Source: Pisaster brevispinus
Lineage: Eukaryota; Echinodermata; Asteroidea; Forcipulatida; Asteriidae
Direction: 5' to 3'
Length of the DNA: 64,000 bases
NCBI GenBank assembly: GCA_023634235.1
Contig: JAMKCF010000013.1
Location: 10,718,296 to 10,782,295, forward strand
Under the pieces are notes generated by a model. That model was not told the origin of the DNA. It saw only the letters and a program-made list of their open reading frames with translations, and ran no database searches. The translations under genes and the position numbers were made by a program. Numbering within the stretch: position 1 is the first letter of the stretch; the number at the start of each line of letters is the position of its first letter. Shown here in pieces: positions 12,808 through 23,303 of the stretch.

Positions 12808-14199
12808 TTAATCTAAGTCGTCTAAAGGGGGAAACTGAAAGCCTTTGTAATTGCCCTCTTCATCCGGATATGTCTGCCTTATTTTGAGCATTACGCATGC
12901 AGGTAGTGGCACACGGTTGTGGCGTCCAAGAAAACCCCAGCACCAGCGCACATCCTGTTGGTAGGCTACATGCCGAAATTTTCTGTAATCAAGGAGTAAA
13001 GAAATACAATAATTAAATAAACATCATAAGGAACGAGGATCGTGTCAACTGTCAATCATCCCACACAAAAATAAACAAAGAAAACAAAAAGGGGGGGGGG
13101 AGTTAATTACAGTGCCTACATTTATTTATATTTTTCAATGTACCTTTTTGTGGTTCTCTTGGTTTGTGGTTCTCTTATTCAATGAATGGAGCTTATGCAA
13201 AATCTGTTTTTGTTGTGTTACAACCATAAAATAATCTCAAGATAATTTACATGTACCCCACTGAAATAGCTTACCTAGTTCTGTCCCCTTCAATAGCATG
13301 AGCTCCATACTGTTGGCGGTAGGCATGGTAGGCTGTCTGCAGTGTCCCTGGATTAAGGGCTGTTGCCTCAAACCAGGGATGATCTGTGAAGCAAGTTATG
13401 CGTGGCGGTCTGGGGGCAAGCTCATCGAGTTTTGCTGTCAACTTTTCAACTTCCACGCAACATATGCAGTTCACAACACTCTCCATTACCTCACATTTCC
13501 CACATGAACACCTGGTGGAAATAAAACACAAAGGTGCAATTAGAAAGGAATATATGTACAATTTTGTGTAATGTTGAGTTGTTACCCAAAACCACCACAA
13601 CTCAGAAAAATATTGCATACATGGTGTTACCACAAACCCACCTTGATAAATTATATTTTCAATGTGTAACACAGACCTCCATGCCAAGATGCCAGACGAC
13701 TTCAGTACTTGTAAACACTAGCCACATAATACCCAAGTACAATAAAATAGTCAATACATACAGTCAATGAACAACTGTTGTGATTTTTTAAAAGTTGAAC
13801 AAGTTGGTGCTATGATTTTCCGGTACAAAATTATTAAATAATTACCATTCTGTGTTTTGTAAACGATCCAAGTTGAGTGGCATCGCTTCGTCCTCCTCGT
13901 TTTGCTCGTCAGCAGCATGAGCTGGGACCACCGGGGCCAAAGGCTCGAACCTATACATGTATGTATAGGGCTGAACCCCTCAGACATGTCGGACGACCAA
14001 CGCGTGTCCAACAGCCGTGTCTACATCGTCGTCATTGTTGAGCAACAAATCTTCGTCGTCGCTAGCTTCGCTATTGACACTGCTGTTGCTGTCGCTACTG
14101 CTACTACCACTACTTTCACTGCTAGAATATGGATGGAAAGCCTCCGATGTCTGTCACACTATTTTCTTCCCAAGAAGCGTCCGAATCTGATCCTGACAT
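12808..14199 (-). pseudogene. P2RX7 C-terminal (ballast)-domain-like gene
   Basis: Three exons splice in frame on the minus strand. Exon 1 (14199-13846) starts MSGSDSDASWEEN, runs through a Ser/Asp-rich stretch (SSSESSGSSSSDSN) and VQPYTYMYRFEPLAP to RLQNTE. Exon 2 (13511-13275) encodes WCSCGKCEVMESVVNCICC and ITCFTDHPWFEATALNP. Exon 3 (12982-12808) encodes HVAYQQDVRWCWGFLGRHNR and IRQTYPDEEGNYKGFQFPP, ending in a stop. The NTEWCSCGKC, CICC and FRHVAYQQ..RWCWG phrases define the P2RX7 intracellular ballast family, found widely in invertebrates without an attached channel. Exons 2 and 3 are intact. Exon 1 has a frameshift near 14135 and an in-frame TGA near 13982. No membrane segments are present, so this is not a P2X channel. 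Confidence 0.75.
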
Positions 14200-14767
14200 T
14201 TTGTTTACGATAGATACGACGTGACTGACTGCGAGTAACTTGAGTCCAGTACTACTGTACGTACTGCGTAGATTGTTTATGGGAAACCAGGCCGTATAAC
14301 CAAGGTACCAGACTACACAATCCAAGCCAAGCGATCGATCGACCAAATCGCACCCGATAAGTCGCCCCAAAGAAACGTCTTACACATGTATAGTACACAA
14401 ATCATGCATGAAAGTCGTCCAAGTTGAATCGTGATCAATAATGGAACATGTACACTATTTTACACTATGAGCTTTTCAAGTTGGTATTATCGTCGCTGCA
14501 TGACTCGCGTAATACACTGCACAGCCGGCCGCATGCCACAGCACAGCGGTTGTCTTTCTAAATGTGACGTCACACCTTATTGAGAGATAAACAAACATGA
14601 CCTCTCGCTTTTCTTAAAACAGAACTCATACGGGTTGGAAATAAATGGCATTTAAATTAATTACAATGATTCAAAGGCTAACAAAATAGTTAAATATAAT
14701 GTCTGTACAATATAGTCTTCCAGAAATGTGTAAACTTCACTGGTTTAGTATTTCTTAGAGTCCCTCT

Positions 14768-14771
14768 TTAA
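14768..14771. repeat. TTAA target-site duplication (right)
   Basis: This pairs with 9659-9662 and abuts the right terminal inverted repeat ending at 14767. Confidence 0.65.
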
Positions 14772-14939
14772 GCCTGAGACCATACAAACCTGGGCGAGGC
14801 TACTACTGGATGACAGTACAAAAGACATTGACTATTCAATCATGGCCACTTGGTTCTGGCAATAGGCCAGGCTGGGTACATTTACAATGGATAATAAGGA
14901 GGTATGCAAATACAATCAAATAAGGAAAATTAATATTCA

Positions 14940-15530
14940 CATTAAATTTAAATACTGTTTTTTGTGACAACATCCTTCAAGAACCATTACTCGGACCGTC
15001 TCCTCATCGAACATGGTGTGCCTCAAAGGTATATCCTGGAACCCTTACTTTTTCTACTTTATACTAACGACCTTCATTACTCTTCTCCTCTACTGAACTT
15101 CACTCTATTTGCCGATGATACCACGATCCTTTACTCTAGTAAAAATCTCTCTTCTTTATTTGACATTCTCAACTCCGAACTCAAACTTATTTCATAATGG
15201 TTCAAGGCTAACAAACTTTCTCTAAACCACACCAACACAAACTTCATTCTCTTCAACAAATCTTCTCGTTCCCAAGACAAGTTGTTGCCGCTTCTTGAGA
15301 TCGATGATACCCCTATCAACAGGGTCTCATCTGCAAAATTTATTGGAGTCATTATCGACCAAAATATTTCCTGGAATAATCACATCTCTTCCATCACTAA
15401 AACTATCTCTCGCAACATCGGAGTACTTTCCAAACTTCGCTCTTTTTTCCCTCTCCCGCAATTATAATGCCCTACAATTCCCTGGTACTTCCATTATTGA
15501 ACTACTGTAATATTGTCTGGGCATGCACTG
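14940..15530 (+). pseudogene. Jockey/CR1-type LINE reverse-transcriptase fragment
   Basis: In mixed frames the fragment reads HGVPQRYILEPLLFLLYTND (palm motif), LFADDTTILYSS (the catalytic ADD box), WFKANKLSLN and FIGVIIDQNISWNNHI. The conserved order GVPQGS, FADD and LGV..D identifies a non-LTR reverse transcriptase, truncated on both sides. It lies just outside the TTAA element and is a separate copy from the fragment at 6790-8360, because both include the GVPQ motif. Confidence 0.75.
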
Positions 15531-16689
15531 CTATAGTCACACACAAATCGTATGACCTTTACTTCCTGTCGTAACGGAAGGAAAGATTTTGCCTTTTTTT
15601 ATTAACAACTCATTCTCAGGGTATGTTTACAGTGTTACTCAACATTGAAATTATATTGAACATTGGAACTCAACGGATAATTGGACCTTTCCATCAAAAC
15701 GACACAAACAAGAGGATGTCATGAATACGTCATCAGGCACAGATTTACATTAAATCAACGGTGGATTTTGTAGGAAATCATAACTCAGGAACCACATGTT
15801 AAATTCTTACAATCTGCACGTTTTCGGATAGGTCGTTAAAAGATGAACCCACGCTACACAGGGCGTGACCAAATTAGAACTTGACTTCTGGCTCAAAACG
15901 GCAGTTGAACGTTTAGAAAAAATTTTATCTCTACATATTTTTTGCATCAGATTTTAGATGAGACATACTGCCATTTCCAGGCTCTGTAAAGCATGAAAAA
16001 CGGTGGGTGCACATCCAAGCCGTTCCCACGCGCTGTAAGCGTCGAAAATGTGGTACACATTTCCAGCAATTTCCAGCTACCGCAAGTATTTGATTCGGTT
16101 TCCAGTCCATATTGAAGCAAGTTTTCTTTTACTGAAACAACGGTTTTCGCACAATGTGCGGTAGCACCTAGTGTGAATCTACTAGCTGTGTAGATTTGTT
16201 CTTAACCAGTTTTTGCTTTTTATTCTACTGCCGCGGAGTAGATTATTGATATCAGGAAACTACTTTTAAAGACTTTGTTCTGAAAAGAACAGTCCAGCTT
16301 ATGGCTACTACTTGGGCGAGACTACTTCTTCGATAGAGGTGACTTCTCGTATTTACTTCACTGCTGCGGAGTGAGTTCTTAATTTGCCATAACGTTTTGA
16401 CTAACTTGCTCTTGTCATAATCAGGAGACAAATGTTGGTGTATCCGGGTTCAGTGGTTTCAGAGTAAAGTCAGTCACTGCTCTAACAGGTTCGTCTTAAA
16501 GGAGATTTGTGGTTGGAGGGCTCAGGGCTAGTATATGGGTTGCTCATTGTGTTTGAATGCCCTCTGTAGTGGGGCATGTCAGTATATTAACGGATATGTG
16601 GAGTAGGGTAGTAGGATTGTGTGCAAATTACTGCTAATTAAATGACCGGTATCTGTTTTTATACATAGTCTTAATCATTTGAGTTCTGA

Positions 16690-17040
16690 ATTACATTCAC
16701 TCAAATAGTTTACTCAACGACGAATGACTTTGTGAGCACGAAATATTCAAACAAAACATTTTGAAAACTCAAAACCATTTCGTTATCTCAATTAACTTGT
16801 TTGTCGAGTTCGACAACCTTTTGTTCTTGAACTCGTTTCGAGAGCAAGACATGCTTTTGAGCAATCGAAATGACTGCACGTGTACGAAAAAAAAATTAGC
16901 TCGCGGTCATTTTTACGCACTGAAAATTAAATTATTTCATCCATTCACGATCATTTCTAAACAAGAAATAAATGTGTTTTGTGAATAATATTAATATTCG
17001 AAATCGTTCCGCTCGAACGCTCAAAATTAGGTGTTTAGTG
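16690..17040. repeat. Degenerate repeat array with TTCGAGC / GCGCTCAAA motifs
   Basis: Short phrases such as GAGCACGAAAT, GTCGAGTTCGAC, TTTCGAGAGC and GCGCTCAAATT recur at roughly 30-40 bp spacing. The same vocabulary fills 56430-57240. No ORF of interest was found. Confidence 0.4.
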
Positions 17041-17339
17041 CGCTCAAATTTACCAACAGTGGAGTAATTTACAATTATGTACATAGGCCATTGTATATTA
17101 ATATCGTGATGGTAAGACATTTTTGTTCTATAATTTTAACCGGGCTGTTTGTTGCCACCACACCATAGTTCCGGCCATGAAGTGGTTAGTTCCGCCAATT
17201 TTCCAATATTGATGTCTGTCCCTTTTACCTTGCCTTCTTGTACTCCTTCGGCCCAACATCGGCCGCCTTCGTGTACTTCTGCGCAATTTTCAACAAATTC
17301 TCCTCAGTTCTCCTAATATGGCAATGTAAGTTCCTGCAC

Positions 17340-18065
17340 TCGATGTTGACACTATCTGCCACACTTAGCAACCACCAGCCCCTCTGACCTCGGAAGATAA
17401 AGTGTGCTTACATTCGACCGCGGATGAAGCGTACCATTCATGGTCATCAGTTTTCTCGTTCTCCTGTCCGTGACATCTAGCTCTTCCTTAGTCCACTCAA
17501 CAATACTTGCATTGTACCTCATCAAAGACACGACCCATGTGTTAATTGCCTTAACCATGTTCCCTCCGTTCAGTTTAAACTTCAAACATTTCTTTACCCG
17601 TCTGATGTACTTTGCCCTCAACCTCACCTTTGATTCCTCGTGAGGACATGGTCCGATTCAAGTACTTCAAGATACAAATAACTCTCTTCCTCACCCAAAG
17701 CCCTCATCTGTGCACCATCTGGCAGAACGATACCATTAGAATGTACCCTCATTTCCCCCTTTCATGGTTATTGAAGCACATCTTTTTAGGCCAAACTGCA
17801 CCCCGATGTCATCACTGAAAATCCTGACGGTCTGCAGCAAAGAATCGATCTCCGCCTCATTCTTTGCAAACATCTTCAAATCGTCGATAAAAAGCAGATG
17901 GTTGATCTTACATCCGTCCTTCTTCATTTCATAACCTGCACTCACCTTCCTCAGAATCATCGACAGGGGCATCAATGCCAGAACAAACAGGAGCGGAGAC
18001 AGAGAGTCACCTATGAAAATCCCTCTTCTTACGCAAACCTTGTCCAGACTAACAAGATGCAAACA
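17340..18065 (-). pseudogene. R4/Dong-type LINE reverse-transcriptase fragment
   Basis: On the minus strand the frames give GIFIGDSLSPLLFVLALMPL (palm), NHLLFIDDLKMFAKNEAEID (the catalytic FxDD box), FSDDIGVQFGLKRCA, then in other frames YLEVLESDHV, INTWVVSLMRYNASIVEWTK and DRRTRKLMTMNGTLHPRS. The combination DSLSPLLF plus INTWAV..RY plus TRKLM..LHPRS is characteristic of R4/Dong-like or related non-LTR elements. Frameshifts separate the blocks, and both ends are truncated. Confidence 0.75.
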
Positions 18066-18265
18066 TACCCATGCATGGCAAGCGATGGCAAGCGTGCCAA
18101 CATTTTAGGGGCAAGTACACCCCATGTTTTATGGAAAACGTTCCAAGATGCAAGCGAGATGCCCATGCATGGCAAGCGAGGCCAAGCGTACCAATATTTC
18201 AAGGGCAAGTGTACTCCTTTTTTGGCATGCGTGCTAACAATTTATAGGGCAAGTGTACCTTTGTT
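18061..18265. repeat. Tandem repeat, about 2 copies of ~105 bp
   Basis: The block CCATGCATGGCAAGCGA...GGGGCAAGTACACC is followed by a second copy, CCATGCATGGCAAGCGAGG...AGGGCAAGTGTACTCC, and a partial third. It abuts the LINE fragment upstream of 18065. Confidence 0.6.
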
Positions 18266-18559
18266 GTGAATATTGGATGTAAGAACCCTCCATTATTATA
18301 AATGATGATTTGCGTGTAGAGGCATCTGCAGTATGTGCTGTATAAATGTATTGTATTACTATTTACCACTGCCCTTCCCTATGCGCAGTGGATTGCTTAT
18401 AGAGGATCCAAACATCAGCATTTGTGGCCAAACTACTTTTTCGTTTTTCCCACGGGGTTTTGGGGTTTTCGTAACCGGCTACTATCATGTTTGGTTTTGA
18501 AAAGTTCTACCACTTCCACCAATGACGCCGTAAGATAAGGAAGCTCCCTTAAGTGCTCA

Positions 18560-19350
18560 CGAGCTGTTCAAAATCACCCAAGCAAGGAATTGCACCACCA
18601 AACACGACATACTCAACCATGCCATCCAAACACCGAGGGGGGAAACAGAATGGGACCAGCACCAGCCCATCCCAGCGTGAACCCATCACGCCCGGGGCAT
18701 GCTAGATGGCACGCACAACGGCGATGAGGTTTTCGAGGCATTCGTCAGGGTCACCCTCTTCAAAATTGCTGAAGGTCAGCGGCAGCTGGAAGAGAAAATC
18801 GCAGCCTCTATAGAATTTAACATTGAAAAAAATCACTGAGTTCGAGAAGTCAAAGGATACTCTACAAAAATCACTTAACATTGTGACTTCGGAGGTTTCG
18901 ACTATAAAGAGTCAACTTGCCTGGTTAAACCATGATATAAACAAGCAGGAGTGCTTCAGCCGTCGAAAGAACTTTTGAATTGTTGGTGTTCAGAGGTTAG
19001 TAAACGAAAGCTACGTCGACAAAGTAGTTGACATCCTGCGTAACCATTTTGACTGGGAAACCTCTCCGCACCTCGAACGGGCTCACCGGGATGGTAAGGA
19101 CATCGACAGCAGACCTTCACACATCCTCGTAAAGCTCCTGTCGTACCAAGACAAAGTCAAGGTCATGAAAAATTGCAGCCAAACTCTCAATATGTTCACA
19201 GTATATTATCTTACTACACAAGATTGGATAGAGAAAAAGACCTGGAAACATCAAGTAAAGACCCTGTATGAAAATGGCACTAAGCTTCGTTTCTTTGCGG
19301 GCCGCTGAAGGCACGGCACTGGTGAGGTCTTCCCGTTTAATAAAGACTGT
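18560..19350 (+). pseudogene. Tx1/L1-type LINE ORF1 remnant
   Basis: Plus-strand frames show the order seen in L1 ORF1 proteins: a coiled-coil-like stretch (KSLNIVTSEVSTIKSQLAWL), an RRM-like part (NFXIVGVQR, VVDILRNHFDWET), LERAHRDGKDIDSRPSHILV, LLSYQDKVKVMK, and the C-terminal VKTLYENGTKLRFFAG. Several stops and frame changes break it. The family chaperones LINE RNA in a cytoplasmic particle. The ORF2 start follows at 19805. Confidence 0.7.
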
Positions 19351-19615
19351 TAAATACCCTTGGTTTTAACGAACCTTATTTACCTTGTTTCCGAACGTTT
19401 TGGGTGTGTGCCTATCTTGTATATTTTGTATACCAAGATGTATGTAATATTTTGTTGTTTTCCATCCAGAATTGGTTGGGCTTGGGTGAAATCTCACTTT
19501 CCCTAATGTTATTGTTTTCCCTCGGGATCACGATGAGCGTTACTTGCGCCTTTCTCCTGTTTCCCCGTCCGATTTCACAGGAGGCGTTTTCTGGTTGATT
19601 GATTGGCTTCGTCGT

Positions 19616-19646
<31 letters not shown>

Positions 19647-19804
19647 TTGCTGCAAAACCCTGGGGTAGCAGTTTGGTGTACTTTATATATACGGTGTTTC
19701 ATATACAAATTTCTTATTTTCAAAATAGAAAGTGTTTTATTGATGAACACCCTTTTCGTACATCAATAACACCTCTTCTCCCTTTTCCCCTCAATTGTTA
19801 AGTC

Positions 19805-20239
19805 ATTATGTCTAGCCATCTCTCGACAACCTCAATGAATTGCCGAGGTTTGGGCAATCAAGCAAAACGTAGAGATGTTTTTCATTTCCTTAAGTCACAA
19901 AATACTCTATTTGTTGTTTGCAAGATGTACATTTTGATAAGGACATGGAAGACTTTGTAAATAATGAATGTTACTTTAGTTCCTTTAAGAGTAATTCTCG
20001 AGGCGTAGTATTTTGTTTCAATAATAATTGTTAATATAGTATCAAGAACGTCAAAATTGATTGTAATGGTTATATGATTGTACTTGATTTGGAAATTGGT
20101 GACCATAAAATGGCTATCATTAATTTGTACGGTCCAAATACGGATGACCCGAATTTCTATTGGAATATTACCACCATTCTAAACGACATAGACAATACTC
20201 ATAATATCCTATGTGGATACTGAAATTTAATTTTAAACT
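19805..20239 (+). pseudogene. Tx1/L1-type LINE ORF2 start (endonuclease)
   Basis: The reading NCRGLGNQAKRRDVFHFLKS, DVHFDKDMEDFVNN, YMIVLDLEIGDHKMAIINLY and GPNTDDPNFYWN matches the N-terminal apurinic endonuclease of Tx1/L1 ORF2, ending at the CGDFN-like box (here CGYWN). Frame changes occur after LFVVC and in the middle. The ORF is cut at 20239 by the TIR element at 20243-21685; a few LINE-compatible codons may resume after 21688. Confidence 0.75.
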
Positions 20240-20242
20240 ACT

Positions 20243-21685
20243 CGTCGCCGACACCACGAACTGACACACTGTGTACAAAACCATTTTTCTTGTAGTTTTC
20301 AGTTTTGTGCATGTTTAGACCATGTTAACCGAGGCCTACAATTTCATGAAGTTTCAACGCTTCAGGAGCTTGACCTTAATAACGATGATGATGCTAAGCA
20401 ACTTTGCACCAGAACTGAAAATTTTCGCCACCACGAACTGACACAGAGGTTCAATAAACCATTACAACACACGACGCGCACAACCTCTAAAGTGAAAAAA
20501 ATACGTTTCCACGAACTGACACAAACCCTTGGTGTGTAGCGCGCGCTGACCTACATTTTCACGAACTGACACAAACGCATTGTAATACATTGGATAGTGC
20601 TAGTTCGTGGAAAATGCCTGATTGCGTAAATTTTCGTCGCCACGAACTGACACCAACCTCTCTTACTTTATCAATTGTTAAAACCTTAAAATGGGTTAAA
20701 TCCCCTGAGTATACGCAAGTGTTGGGTAGGTGGTACTGACTGTTCCACACAATCCAACATACACTAAAAATGTTTTCTGTGCATTTACAACGATATTTTT
20801 ATATACAATTGACTTATTTTGCTGCCAAGCTAGTGTCTATGATTGTTTTAGCCGTTGTATTTTTTTTATTAAATTTGTTAATTACTTAATATGTTTAATT
20901 AGTGAAAATATAAAATTAGCGCCATCACAGCATTCACAACATTGCCCCACGCCTAACATCTGGCTTTTACATAATGGGGGAGCAATAAACTACACTCAGT
21001 CATGGAGGCTACCTCCATGACCCAATAAACTCCTCCAGGTACCCTCTGACCGTCTGCAATGAACTAAGCCAGCCATGACAAAACAAATTATCTGTAAACT
21101 CTATCTCTCTTTTTCTAAGCTTCAAGCCAGCTGACACAGCTTGACTTGGTGGGGGGGGGGGGCTGGTTGCAAACCAGACACATAGCCACAGCTGTCGCAA
21201 GACGTCAGACACCTATTACACACAAAGAACAGACGGCTCAACTTCTGAAAGTGTTAGATCTTGGGAGGTCTGTGTTTGACATGGAATATTTATGTGCTAA
21301 GTACATGAGTGCAAATAGTTTTCTGCCCCTCTAAAAAAAAAAAAAAAAAAAAAACACTTCGACCTGACACCTCCCCCCCCCCCCCCTCTTAGAGATGTGG
21401 AATGGTCTTGCCTTGGATGTCAGGGAATTTGAGTCCCGCAGGTCAACACACTTTGGAGATTATCCTAATTTCATCAATGTGTGGAGCACATCAGTCCACC
21501 TTCCCCTCATTCATAGGAGCAGTAAAAAGTACTGTTTATATGAAGTTCAAAGCATCAAGTTCCCACTGTGAGAAAACTAGTTGAACATACCTCGAATTTT
21601 TGCAGAAAAACTTCAAACGCTGTTTTCTCAGATTGCTACTTTTTACTGGTATCTACGTGTGTGTCAGTTCGTGGTGTCGGTGACG
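20243..21685. mobile_element. 1.4 kb TIR element with internal CACGAACTGACAC motifs
   Basis: The left end begins CGTCGCCGACACCACGAACT and the right end, reverse-complemented, begins CGTCACCGACACCACGAACT, a 27-bp terminal inverted repeat with one mismatch. ACT lies on both sides (20240-20242 and 21686-21688), consistent with a 3-bp target duplication. The core CACGAACTGACAC recurs near 20432, 20510, 20560 and 20640, and in inverse orientation near 20602. No transposase is recognisable, so it is probably non-autonomous. Superfamily is unknown. Confidence 0.7.
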
Positions 21686-21881
21686 ACTTATTAGCCACAT
21701 TGCAATTTTCTTCAAACGGTAGGTAACTTGGGTGGATGTGGTGGAGGAAATTTTACTAGTTTGTTTGACAAGATTATATATAAGTTACCAAGTGCAAATT
21801 GTATACATTATTAAAATCGGCGCTTTCAAGGAGAGTTCCAAAATCTTCGCAAAGGGTGGGGTGAGGGTGATATGTACATAC

Positions 21882-21942
21882 CTTCTAAAACTCCCAACAA
21901 AATGATCAGCAGCTCGAGGTTCACACGAAGTTGTCCCGCCAT
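21882..21942 (-). CDS. Tie-like receptor, first coding exon (signal peptide)
   Basis: The exon encodes MAGQLRVNLELLIILLGVLE plus one base, with donor AAG|GTATGT. The hydrophobic core LELLIILLGVL is a typical signal peptide and continues in phase into VFAVDDFTC at 4610. The start is supported by a near-identical 61-nt exon at 50440-50500 with the same ATG, length and donor. The upstream sequence (GTCCCTTG, GTCTGTCC) is also shared with that copy. Confidence 0.75.
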
Positions 21943-22235
21943 GACTGTCTGTCCGCAGACATTTGCTGGTGTCCCTTGCTAAATGTCACTCCACTCTAAA
22001 AAGGGACAATCATATGTATAGCTAACAAAACCAAACAAGGAACTTACTAAACTGATTTTGTTGATAAAATGACAAATTAATCATCTTGTTCGAATTCAGA
22101 TTGTGGAAGTTGACTAGATGCCAAATTTGCAAAATCATCATTACATACTTTGGATAGTTCCTCTTTGGAGAAAGAAAGGATATACTTGTGCCCTTTTACC
22201 TTTTTTAAAAACATTGTTTGTATATATATACATAT

Positions 22236-22370
22236 ATATGTAATAAATTCAGAATATGAGTTAAACAAACTCTGGCATATCTCTCTTCAAGGATAAAGAG
22301 AGATAAAGAGAGACCAATAAAGAGAGATATGCCAGAGTTTGTTTAACTCATATTCTGAATTTATTACATG
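22236..22370. repeat. Inverted repeat, about 50-bp arms
   Basis: Left arm ATAAATTCAGAATATGAGTT...GGCATATCTCTCTT and right arm AAGAGAGATATGCC...AACTCATATTCTGAATTTAT are reverse complements around a short AAGAGAGATAAAGAGAG spacer. It would fold into a stable hairpin. Confidence 0.75.
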
Positions 22371-22439
22371 TTATAGCTCTACAGAGATGTATCGAGCACT
22401 GTGAATTGTGATAGAAGACGATTTCATTGGATATATACA

Positions 22440-22850
22440 TATAAAATTAGTAGGGGAGATGGCCTTAGCTTTCGATCCAATCAAGACCTTCGTCAGAGGC
22501 ATAAACAAAAACAAACACAAACATATCCATTTATAGCAAAAAGAGAAGCAAAGGATTAAGGGAGAGTATCCAGAAAAAAAGCGGGAAAATATAGCCAATC
22601 AGAGTTGTAAATTAACTGGCTAAGAACCAATAAGAGGGAAGAAGTGAGAACAAAGGATGGTCAGTGTGAAAGGCTGGATCACTGGACCATAAAGGTGGTA
22701 CCGCATTGTAGGCATTACAATGCGGGAAGCATTATTATATTTATATATTTATATATTAAATTAGTAGGGGAGATGGCCTTAGCTTTCGATCCAATCCGGA
22801 CCTTCGTCAGAGGCATAAACAAGAACAAACACAAACATATCCATTTATAT
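22440..22850. repeat. Two direct copies of a dispersed repeat
   Basis: The block starting TTAGTAGGGGAGATGGCCTT and continuing AGCTTTCGATCCAATC...CTTCGTCAGAGGCATAAAC occurs at 22448-22545 and again at 22758-22850 with few changes. Similar GATGGCCTTAGCTTTCGA sequence is common in dispersed repeats of marine invertebrates. Confidence 0.6.
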
Positions 22851-22895
22851 TTATATTTATATATTTAAATAGTTTGGGTTTGAACAAAGAAAAAT

Positions 22896-22968
22896 TGACT
22901 GGAGCGGGACTTGAACCAACGACCTCCGGATTAACGTACCGGCGCTCTACCAACTGAGCTATCCAGCC
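22896..22968 (-). tRNA. tRNA-like sequence, GUU anticodon position (left arm)
   Basis: The reverse complement folds as a cloverleaf: acceptor GGCTGGA/TCCAGTC, D-arm GCTC/GAGC, T-loop TTCAAGT. The anticodon loop ACGTTAA places GTT (Asn) at 34-36 but has C instead of the invariant U33, and the anticodon stem has a T-T mismatch next to the loop. It is the mirror of 23231-23303, differing by at least this one base. Probably a tRNA-derived repeat or pseudogene. Confidence 0.5.
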
Positions 22969-23230
22969 CTATGTTGGCGGTCTCCCTATTAGTCAATATC
23001 TTTGTTCGGGGTGCCAGTCAGAAGCCATACAACCATTAACTGCCGTGTAGCCAGGGGATGCGACTATATAAAAAAGTCGCATCCCCTTAAGGTGATCCCG
23101 TGGCTGCCGCTTCCCAGGTTGAATCGTAAACGTGGGTGTGATCCCTGGCTACACGGCAGTTAATGGTTGTATGGCTTCTGACTGGCACCCCGAACAAAGA
23201 TATTGACTAATAGGGAGACCGCCAACATAG

Positions 23231-23303
23231 GGCTGGATAGCTCAGTTGGTAGAGCGCCGGAACGTTAATCCGGAGGTCGTTGGTTCAAGTCCCGCTCCAG
23301 TCA
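23231..23303 (+). tRNA. tRNA-like sequence, GUU anticodon position (right arm)
   Basis: Acceptor GGCTGGA pairs with TCCAGTC, the D-stem is GCTC/GAGC, the anticodon stem CCGGA/TCCGG is perfect, the variable loop is AGGTC and the T-loop is TTCAAGT with one stem mismatch. Internal promoter-like boxes (TAGCTCAGTTGG and GGTTCAAGTCC) are present. The loop ACGTTAA has C at position 33, which is atypical for a functional tRNA; GTT at 34-36 would read Asn. Better than the left copy, but function is doubtful. Confidence 0.5.

Larger units (their letters stand above)
9663..14767. mobile_element. ~5.1 kb TTAA-type (Kolobok-like) DNA transposon with THAP and P2RX7-ballast-like genes
   Basis: Left end AGAGTGGTTCTAAGAA and right end (reverse complement) AGAGGGACTCTAAGAA match at 13 of 16 positions, and TTAA flanks both. 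A second symmetric signal, CGTCACATTTAGAA, sits about 206 nt inside the left end and about 197 nt inside the right end in inverted orientation. The interior has two convergent, intron-containing genes: a plus-strand THAP gene (10104-11743) and a minus-strand P2RX7-ballast-like gene (14199-12808), with a small MITE between them. THAP domains and TTAA targets are typical of Kolobok elements; no DDE catalytic domain was recognised. Both genes carry lesions, so this copy is probably dead. Confidence 0.7.
4611..21881 (-). other. First intron of the Tie-like receptor gene, filled with transposons
   Basis: The intron runs from the donor AAG|GTATGT at 21881 to the acceptor at 4611-4612. It contains, left to right: a piggyBac pseudogene, a Jockey/CR1-like LINE fragment, a TTAA element with two genes, another LINE reverse-transcriptase fragment, an R4/Dong-like LINE on the minus strand, a tandem repeat, a Tx1/L1-like LINE and a 1.4 kb TIR element. 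The gaps at 8361-9658, 15540-17330 (apart from the TTCGAGC array at 16690-17040) and 21689-21881 show nothing else that I can support. A 32-base T run lies near 8644. Confidence 0.7.

Noticed and set aside
13751..14011. Minus-strand ORF of 86 codons
   Set aside because: It is the wrong frame of exon 1 of the ballast-like gene; the frame with VQPYTYMYRFEPLAP is the conserved one.
21120..21400. G, C and A homopolymer runs as functional signals
   Set aside because: They look like simple low-complexity tracts inside the TIR element.
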